From NCBI RefSeq assembly GCF_013337765.1, contig NZ_VBSB01000010.1, positions 372,001-436,000 of the forward strand: a stretch of 64,000 nucleotides of DNA, in the 5' to 3' direction. The position numbers were made by a program, and so were the translations under genes. This document shows positions 38,343 through 47,300 of this stretch, piece by piece. The notes under the pieces are model-generated. The model did no database searches. It was given only the letters and a program-made list of their open reading frames with translations, and had not been told where the DNA came from. Each line of letters begins with the position of its first letter. Position 1 is the stretch's first letter. The DNA is from Mycolicibacterium sphagni. Its GTDB lineage: Bacteria; Actinomycetota; Actinomycetes; Mycobacteriales; Mycobacteriaceae.

Positions 38343-41300
38343 ATGGCATTAACCGAACATCCGACGCAGCAGGCGCCCCGCTTCGCGATCGTCGGCTACG
38401 CGGCCCGCTTTCCCGGCGCCGCGGATGCGGACCAGTACTGGGACCTCCTGCACAACGGTCGGGACGCGGTCACCGAGGTGCCCCAGGATCGTTGGGATGT
38501 CGAGGAGTTCTTCGACCCGGACCCGGACGCTCCCGGCAAGATTGTCACCCGCCGCGCAGGATTCGTCGACGATGTCACCGGCTTCGACGCGCCGTTCTTC
38601 GGAGTGTCGGCCCGCGAAGCCAATGTGATGGACCCGCAGCATCGATTGCTGCTGGAGACCGCATGGCGCGCTGTCGAGCACAGCGGTACCGCTCCAACGA
38701 CTTTGGCGAACACCCGCACCGGCGTGTTCATCGGTTTGGCTACCCACGACTTCCTGGGCATGGCATCGGACGCACTGAGCTACGCCGAGATCGAGGCCTA
38801 TCTGGCAGTCGGTACCTCGAGCGCGGCCGCAGCAGGCCGGATCAGCTACCGGTTGGGGCTGCAAGGCCCCGCGGTCACCGTAGACACCGCGTGCAGCTCG
38901 TCTCTGGTGGCGATTCATCAAGCCTGCCAGGCGCTGCGCCTGGGCGAATGCGACCTCGCGCTGGCCGGCGGGGTGAACGTCATGCTCAGCCCGGCCACCA
39001 TGATCACCTTCTCTCACTCCCGGATGCTGGCACCCGACGGCCGCTGCAAGACGTTCGACGCCGCGGCCGATGGCTACGTGCGCGGCGAAGGATGCGGTGT
39101 GATCGCCGTGAAGCGCCTCGAAGACGCGATCCGGGACGGTGACCGCATCCGGGCCGTGATCCGCGGCAGCGCGGTCAACCAGGACGGCGCATCGGGCGGC
39201 CTGACCGTGCCGAACGGTGTGGCCCAGCAGCGCGTGATCGGTGAGGCGCTGGAAAGTGCCGGGCTGGCCCCGAGCGATATCGGCTATCTGGAGGCGCACG
39301 GGACCGGGACGTCGCTGGGCGATCCCATCGAGGTACAGGCCGCCGCTGCCGCCCTCGGCAAGGGCCGCGACGCCGACCAGCCGCTACTGATCGGGTCGGC
39401 GAAGACGAATATCGGACACCTGGAAGCCGCCGCTGGCGTCGCCGGGGTCCTCAAGGTCGTCCTGTCCCTAGAACACCAGGAACTGCCCAAGCACCTCCAC
39501 TTCCGCAATCCGTCACCGCACATTCCCTGGGATCGGATTCCCGTGCGCGTCGTGGACGAGGCGGTCGCCTGGGAACGCTCCGAGAAGCCTCGTATCGCAG
39601 GCGTCAGCTCGTTCGGCTTCTCCGGCACCAATGCGCACGTCATCCTCGAAGAGGCACCGCAGGTTGCGCCGCCGGTTGCGGTTGACGCACCAGCGGACGA
39701 TCGCCGGTTCATGGTGCTTCCGCTGTCGGCTCGCACCCCCGCCGCGCTGGTGCAGACCGCCGAGCACTACCGCAGCTGGCTCAGCGAGCATCCCGAGGCC
39801 ACCTTGGCCGACGTGTGCCTGACGGCCGGTGACGGTCGCGCCCACTTCGAGCATCGGGCCGCCCTGGTGGTCAATTCTCGGGAGTCCGCGCGCGAACTGC
39901 TCGGTGCGCTCGCCGACGACCTGCCCGCCCCCGGGCTGCTGCGCGGCGACAGCGCGGACGCGCCGAAGACCGCATGGTTGTTCCCCGGACAGGGCAGCCA
40001 GTACGCAGGCATGGCCCGGGAGCTCTTCGAGACCGAACCGGTGTTCGCCGAGACCATGACCCGGTGCGCCGAGGCGGTGGCCGGTGTGCTCGAAAAGCCG
40101 TTGCTGGACCTCATCTTCGATGCTGACGGCACCGAGACGCTGAAGCAGACCCGGCACGCCCAGCCCGCGATCTTCGCGGTGGAAATGGGTCTGGCGCGGC
40201 TCTGGCAGTCGCGCGGCTTCGAACCGGATGTGCTGCTCGGCCACAGCGTCGGCCAGTACTCCGCGGCCTGTGTGGCTGGCGTGTTCAGCCTCGAGGACGG
40301 CGCCCGGCTGCTGGCCGAGCGGGGCCGGCTGTTCGGCGACCTGCCCACTGGTGGGCGGATGTGCGCGATCTTCGCCGACCCCGACCGGGTCGAACGCCTC
40401 ACCGACGAGTTCCCGAGCCTGTCGGTGGCCGCCTACAACGGCGCCAACACCGTGCTGTCCGGACCCGCTGCCGACCTGGAGCAGGCAGTGACCCAGCTGA
40501 CCGACGACGGAGCCCGTTGCGACTGGCTGGACACCAGCCACGCATTCCACTCCGCGCTGCTGGATCCGGCTCTCGACGCCTTCGAGGCGTACGCGAATGG
40601 ATTCGAATTCGGTGCGCCACAACGGATTCTGGTGTGCAACCGGACGGGTGCCACCCTCGGGCGCAACGCCAAGCTCGACGGCGCCTACTGGCGCCGGCAC
40701 GCCCGCCAGCCGGTCCAGTTCGCCAAGGGCGTGGCCACTCTGGCCGAGCTCGGCTGCGCACTGCTGCTCGAGATCGGCCCACAGCCGGTGCTCACCGCCG
40801 CGGCGTTGCGGGCCTGGCCGGACCCGGCGACCGCTCCCAAGGCGGTGCCGTCGCTGCGCCGCAACGGCGCCGACCACCGTCAGGTCACCGAAGCCCTTGC
40901 AGGAGCCTACGTAGCCGGGCACGTGCCCGATTTCGCTGCGCTGGTGCCGAAGCCGGCGCACAAGCTCGATCTGCCGACCTATCCCTTTCAGCATCGCCAG
41001 TACTGGTTCAGCAGCAAGCAGGTTCAGACGTCCGCGTCCGACGGCCCGCGCACCGAAGCCGTCCGGCTGCTCGAGGACGGCCGAATCGAGGAACTCGCCG
41101 CACTGCTCGACGTCGCGGGCACCAGCCTGACAACCGCCGAAGTACTGAACAAGCTTGCCGCACAACATAACCGGCAACGAAGCGCACAATCGATCGCTGA
41201 CATCCGCTACGAGATCCGCTGGGAGCGGTCTGCCAACTCCTCGCCTGCGGAGATCGGCGAAGGAACCGCGTGGCTGCTGATCGGCGATGACGCCGTCGTC

Positions 41301-44300
41301 ATGCGGCCGTTGATCGACACGTTGACCACGAACGGCCACCGGCACCGCGTCCTCGGACTGCCGATGTCCGAGGCCGACGAGGAACGCCTGGTCGACGAAC
41401 TGCGTACCGCGGTCAACGACGAGCCCGAGCTGCGCATCCTCCATGTCGCGGCGCTGGACTCCGACGGGGCGCCATCGATGCGCTCGCTGCTGCGGATGCA
41501 ACATCGCGTCCTTGGCGGCACCCAGCGGCTGTTCCGTGCCGCGGCGGCCGCCGAACTACGCACCCCGATCTGGGTGACAACCCATGGTGCACAGCGAGTT
41601 ACCAACGACGACACGGTGTCGCCGGTGCAGAGCATCCTATGGGGCTTCTGCCGGGCCGCCGCGCTGGAGTACCCGCAGGTGTGGGGCGGCCTCGTCGACC
41701 TGTCCGGCCGCGGCGCCGACGAGTGGTCACGGTTGATCAAGCAGGTCGTCACGGCATCGCCGGGCGAAGACCAGATTGCACTCCGTGCCGACACCGTGCA
41801 GGTGCCCAGGCTGGTGCGTCGCGACGGGCAACCGAACTCGACACTGCTGGAATTGCGCTCAGAAGCAACATATCTGGTGACCGGCGGGCTGGGATCACTC
41901 GGACTCGAGATCGCCGGATATCTGGCCGCGCACGGCGCCCGGCAGCTGGTGCTGACCGGCCGGCGCGCACCCAGCGAAGCGGCGCAGCGTCGCATCGACG
42001 CGCTCCGCGAGCAACACGGCTGCACCATCCGGGTGATCGCCGCCGATGTCGCCGACCCGCACGATGTCGCGCGCCTGCTCGCCACGGTGCAGGCCGAACT
42101 CCCCCCGTTGGGCGGCATCGTGCATGCCGCCGGCGAGAACAGCACCACCCCGCTGAGTGCCCTGGAGAGCGCCGAGGTGGATCGGGTGTTCTCCGGGAAA
42201 GTCTGGGGTGCTTGGCATCTGAGCGAAGCAAGCGCAGATCTGCACCTGGACTTCTTCCTGTCCACCTCCTCGATCTCCTCGGTGTGGGGCAGCTACGGCC
42301 AGACCGCGTACAGCGCGGCCAACGCCTTCCTCGACGGGTTGACCTGGCGGCTGCGCGAGCAGGGTGTTCCCGCGATCAGCGTCAACTTCGGCCCGTGGTC
42401 GGCAGGTATGGCCGACCAGGACGCCCGCACCCAACTGGAGCGGCGCGGCATCCGCACCCTGTCGCCATCAGACGCGCTGGCGGGGATGGCCGACGTCATG
42501 GCGGCGGCCGGTTCCCAGGGGCCGGCAGAGGCAGTCGTGGCGCGGATCGACTGGGCCCGCTTCCTGCCCATCTACCTGCAGGCCGGTCGCCGAGCACTGC
42601 TGGCCGAGGTGGGCCGTGAAGTGCCCGAGTCGGCGTCCGTGACATCCCCGGCGTCGGGTAACACCCGACTTGTCGAACAGCTCACCGCCGCTCCCGTGCA
42701 GCAGCGCAAGAAACTCGTCCTCGAGCACCTTCGCAACACCGTCGCGGAGGTGACGCGGATCGACGCATCGGAGATCCGCGAAGAGGCCGGATTCTTCGAT
42801 CTCGGTATGGATTCCCTGATGGCCGTGGAGCTGCGGCGCCGGCTGGAGCAGGCGGTCGGCAAGGAGTTGCCTGCGACGCTGGCCATGGACTTCCCACGAC
42901 TGACCGACGTGGCGGACTACCTGCTCTCCGACGTGCTCAACCTCAACGAGAAGGCCGGCAGCCAACTTGCGGCCCAGCCGACGTCGCTGGCGACCTCGGC
43001 GACCGACGAGCCGATCGCCATCATCGCGGTGGCCTGCCGGTTCCCCGGCTCGCCGGATGCCGACGCGTACTGGGACGTGCTGTCCGGCGGGGTGGATGCG
43101 ATCCGGGAGATCCCCGAGGACCGCTTCGACGTCGACGAGTTCTACGACCCCGATCAGCAGATGCCGGGCAAGATCTACACCCGCAACGGTGGATACCTGG
43201 ACAGCGTCGATGGATTCGATCCGGAGTTCTTCGGTATCTCGCCGCGCGAGGCCGTCTGGATTGATCCGCAGCAGCGCCTGATGCTCGAAATCGCCTGGGA
43301 AGGCCTGGAACGGGCCGGATACGCACCGTCAGCTGTGCGCGGTAGCCGGACCGGTGTCTTCGTCGGCGTTGGGGCCAACGAGTATTCGCACCTACTGTCG
43401 GGCGAATCGGTCGAGAACCTCGAAGCCCACTTCATCACCGGCAATGCGCTCAACGCCATTGCCGGCCGGGTGGCTTTCACCCTCGGTCTGGAAGGACCGG
43501 CGATGGCGGTGGACACCGCCTGCAGCTCGTCACTGGTCGCCGTCCATCAAGCCAGTCAGGCCCTGCACTCGGGTGACTGCGATATGGCGCTCGCCGGAGG
43601 CGTCAACGTCCTGCTGAGCCCGGCGTCTATCGTGGCCGCGTCCCGGGCACGAATGCTGGCTCCTGACGGCCGATGCAAGACCTTCGATGCGGCGGCCGAC
43701 GGCTACGTGCGCGGTGAAGGCTGCGGCATTCTGGTGCTCAAGCGACTGAGCGACGCACAGCGCGACGGTGACCGGATCTGTGCGGTCATCCGCAGCAGTG
43801 CGGTCAACCAGGACGGTGCCTCCAGCGGTTTGACGGTGCCCAATGGTGGTGCACAACAACGGCTTATCAACGCCGCGCTGACGCGCGCGGGCCTCACCGG
43901 TGGGGATGTCGACTACCTCGAAGCACACGGCACCGGCACCCCACTGGGTGACCCGATCGAGGTTCAGGCGGCCGCGGCGGTCTACGGCGCCGGCCGCGAC
44001 CCGAACCGGCCGCTGCTGATGGGAACGGCCAAGACCAACATCGGGCACCTCGAGTCCGCCGCGGGGGTCGCCGGTTTGGTCAAGGTCGTGTTGTCGCTCC
44101 AGCACGAGCTGCTGCCGCAGAACCTGCACTTCCAGAATCCCTCGCCGCACATCCCGTGGGACTCGCTGCCGGTGCAGGTGGTGGACAAGCCGACGCCGTG
44201 GCCTGCCAACGGCAGGCTGCGCCGGGCCGGCGTCAGCTCGTTCGGGTTCACCGGCACCAACGCACACGTGCTGATCGAAGAGGCGCCGCAGCCACCGCTG

Positions 44301-47300
44301 GCCGACGATGCCGCCGACGAGCCGGTGGATGGTGCGGCGCCGACCGAGGTCGCCCGCGAGCCGTTGAGCCTGTTGCCGTTGTCGGCGCGGTCGGCGCAAG
44401 GACTGGTCGCGCTGGCCCAGCGTTACTCCACCTGGCTGGACACCCACACCGAATCCCCGCTCACCGACGTGTGTTTCACCGCCGGGGCGGGACGTTCACA
44501 CTTCGAACACCGCGCCGCTGTGGTCGCCACGTCCGCCCAAGAGGCCAAGATGCTGCTGGACGATCTGGTGGCGAACCGGCTGCGTCCGGGCGTGCTGCGC
44601 GGGGAGTGCACCGACCCGCCCACCACGGCGTGGTTCTTCCCGGGCCAGGGCAGCCAGTATCCGGGCATGGCGCGCGAATTGTTCGACACCGAACCGGTAT
44701 TCGCCGACACCGTGCGGCGCTGCGCGCAGGCCGTGGACCCGATACTTCCGCGGCCGCTGCTGGAGGTCCTGTTCTCCAGTGACCGCGAGGCCGCAGAAAC
44801 GCTGCGGCACACGTCATTTGCCCAGCCCGCGATCTTCGCCGTCGAGATGGGCCTGGCCCGGCTGTGGCAGTCCTGGGGCATCGAACCGGACGTGGTGCTG
44901 GGCCACAGCGTGGGTCAGTACGCGGCGGCCTGCGTGGCCGGGGTCTTCAGTCTCGAGGACGGGGCCCGGTTGATCGCCGAGCGCGGCCGGTTGTTCGGCA
45001 GCCTCCCCGCGGGCGGCCGAATGGTGGCGGTGTTCGCCGATCCGGAATACGTGGAGCGCGCCGCGAGCGCCTTCCCGCGGGTGTCGGTTGGCGCCTACAA
45101 CGGCCGCAACACGGTGCTGTCGGGTCCTGGCGAGGATCTGGAGCAGATCGTCGCCGCGTGCAGCGAGGACGGCACCCGCTGCACCTGGCTGGAGACCAGT
45201 CACGCCTTCCACTCGGAATTGCTCGACCCGGTACTCGACGAATTCGAATCGTTCGCCAAGCAATTCACCTACGCCGTACCGTCGAGGCCGCTGGTCTGCA
45301 ACCGGACCGGCGCCGTGCTCACGAGCGAGACGCCGATCGACGCGCAATATTGGCGACGGCATTCCCGTCAACCGGTGCAGTTCACCGAAAGTGTGCGCAC
45401 GGTGGCTGCGCTGGGCTGCTCGGTACTGATGGAGATCGGTCCTCAGCCGATCCTGACCGCGGCCGCGTTGCAGATCTGGCCGGAGACCTCGGCCACGCCT
45501 CGAGCGATCGTGTCGTTGCGCAAGGGCGCCAATGCCCAGCGCCAGATCACCGAAGCCCTTGCCACGACGTATATCTGTGGGCACCGGCCCGATTTCGCCA
45601 CCAAGTACCACGCGCCGAGCCACCGCCTGGAGCTGCCGACCTATCCGTTCCAGCGCCGTCGCTACTGGCCCAAGACCTCGGGTATTCGGGCCGACGGTAC
45701 GGCCGCGTCCGGAATCCTGGGAAGCGCAAAGGATCTCGCATCCGGCGACACCGTCTACACCACCGTGCTGTCGGTCAAGACCCAGCCGTGGTTGGCGCAT
45801 CACGTCATCTACGGCACCGTGGTCGTTCCGGGCGCGACGTATGCGGCGATGGCGCTGGCTTCGGCCGGAGCTCCGGCGCGGGTCAAGGAAGTCTTCTTCT
45901 ACGAACCGATCATCCTGCCGGACAAGGCGTCCCGCGAAGTCCAGCTCACTCTGCATCCGGTCGATGACGGCTGGAAGTTCCAGGTGCACAGCCGGCCATA
46001 CGGCGTCCGGGACTCCGAGTGGTCACTGAACTCCGACGGAACCCTACTGGCCGGTGTCGATCCCGATGAGGGATCGCCGGAGACCACCCTGTCCCCGGAC
46101 GAGGCGATCGAGCAGATGAATCGCACCCGACCGCAGGAACTGTTCGACATCTTCCACGACATGGAACTGGCCTGGGGACCAACGTGGTCGACCTCGCTGA
46201 AGTCCTTGTGGGTCGGCCAGAACGAGGCGATCGGTGATATCTCGCTCGGTGAGGAATTGACCGAACACGTGGGTAGTGAACCCATCCACCCGGTGCTGCT
46301 CGACCTGTGCACCGGCGTGGCGTTCCCGGCCTTCCCGGCGACACTGGCCGCCGAGCAGGGGATGTCGGATCTGTTCCTGCCCTTGCGGTACGGACAAGTC
46401 ACCGTGGCCGAGAAGATGCCGCGGCGGTTCTACTGCCGTGCCCGCTGGCACGAGAACACCATCACCAACGAAACCCAGGTCTTCGACCTCGATTTCGTGA
46501 GCCCGGACGGGCGGATGCTGGGCGGGATCCGCGAGTTCACCGTCAAGCGTGCCCCGCGCGAGGCGCTGCTGCGTGGGCTTGGTGGGGACTCCACCCGGCT
46601 GTTGTACAGCCTGGGTTGGCAAGAGATCGCGGCTCCGGTGGCCGAAGCCGCCGAACAGGACACCGCGAAGACCGCGAACGGCACCTGGCTGATCGCGGGA
46701 TTCGACGCGTTGGCGGCCGAAGTCCCAGGGGCCACCACCGTGGCCGACCTCACCGATGCGCAATCGTGGCAGCACGCGTTCGCCGAGGCGGCCGAGCGCG
46801 GTGCGCCGGTCACCGGAATCGTTTGGCGCAGTGCCGGACAGCCGGATAGCCGGGAATCCACTGACGACCTCGCCATCCGCTTGGAAGCCGAGATCGCCGC
46901 CCTGCTCGGTGCAGCCCAGACCGCGTTGGCCTCACAGGCAGCGCAGAAGGGCACACTGGCCGACGGGTTGTGGATCGTCACCGAGCGAGCGGTGGCGACC
47001 GAACCCGGGGAGCCGGTCGATCCCGTCCAAGCCGCGCTGTGGGGTTTCGGGCGCACGATGATCGCCGAGCAGCCGACGTTGCGCGTTCGCCTGGTGGACG
47101 GCGACGCCTCAGACGAGTCGCTGAGCTGGCTCGCGGGCGCGCTCGGCACACCGGTGGTCGAGCCCGAAATGGCAGTGCGGCAGGGACGTTTCCTGGTCTC
47201 CCGGCTGCTGCATTGGGCGCGCAACGGTCAGCTGCCGATGCCACGCAGCGACGACTACGCCCTGGCGCCCACCGAACGCGGTGCGATCGACAACCTCCGG

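Noticed and set aside
39513-41504. Minus-strand open frame of 663 codons inside pks
   Set aside because: Antisense to the KS/AT part of the polyketide synthase; no domain and no separate promoter.
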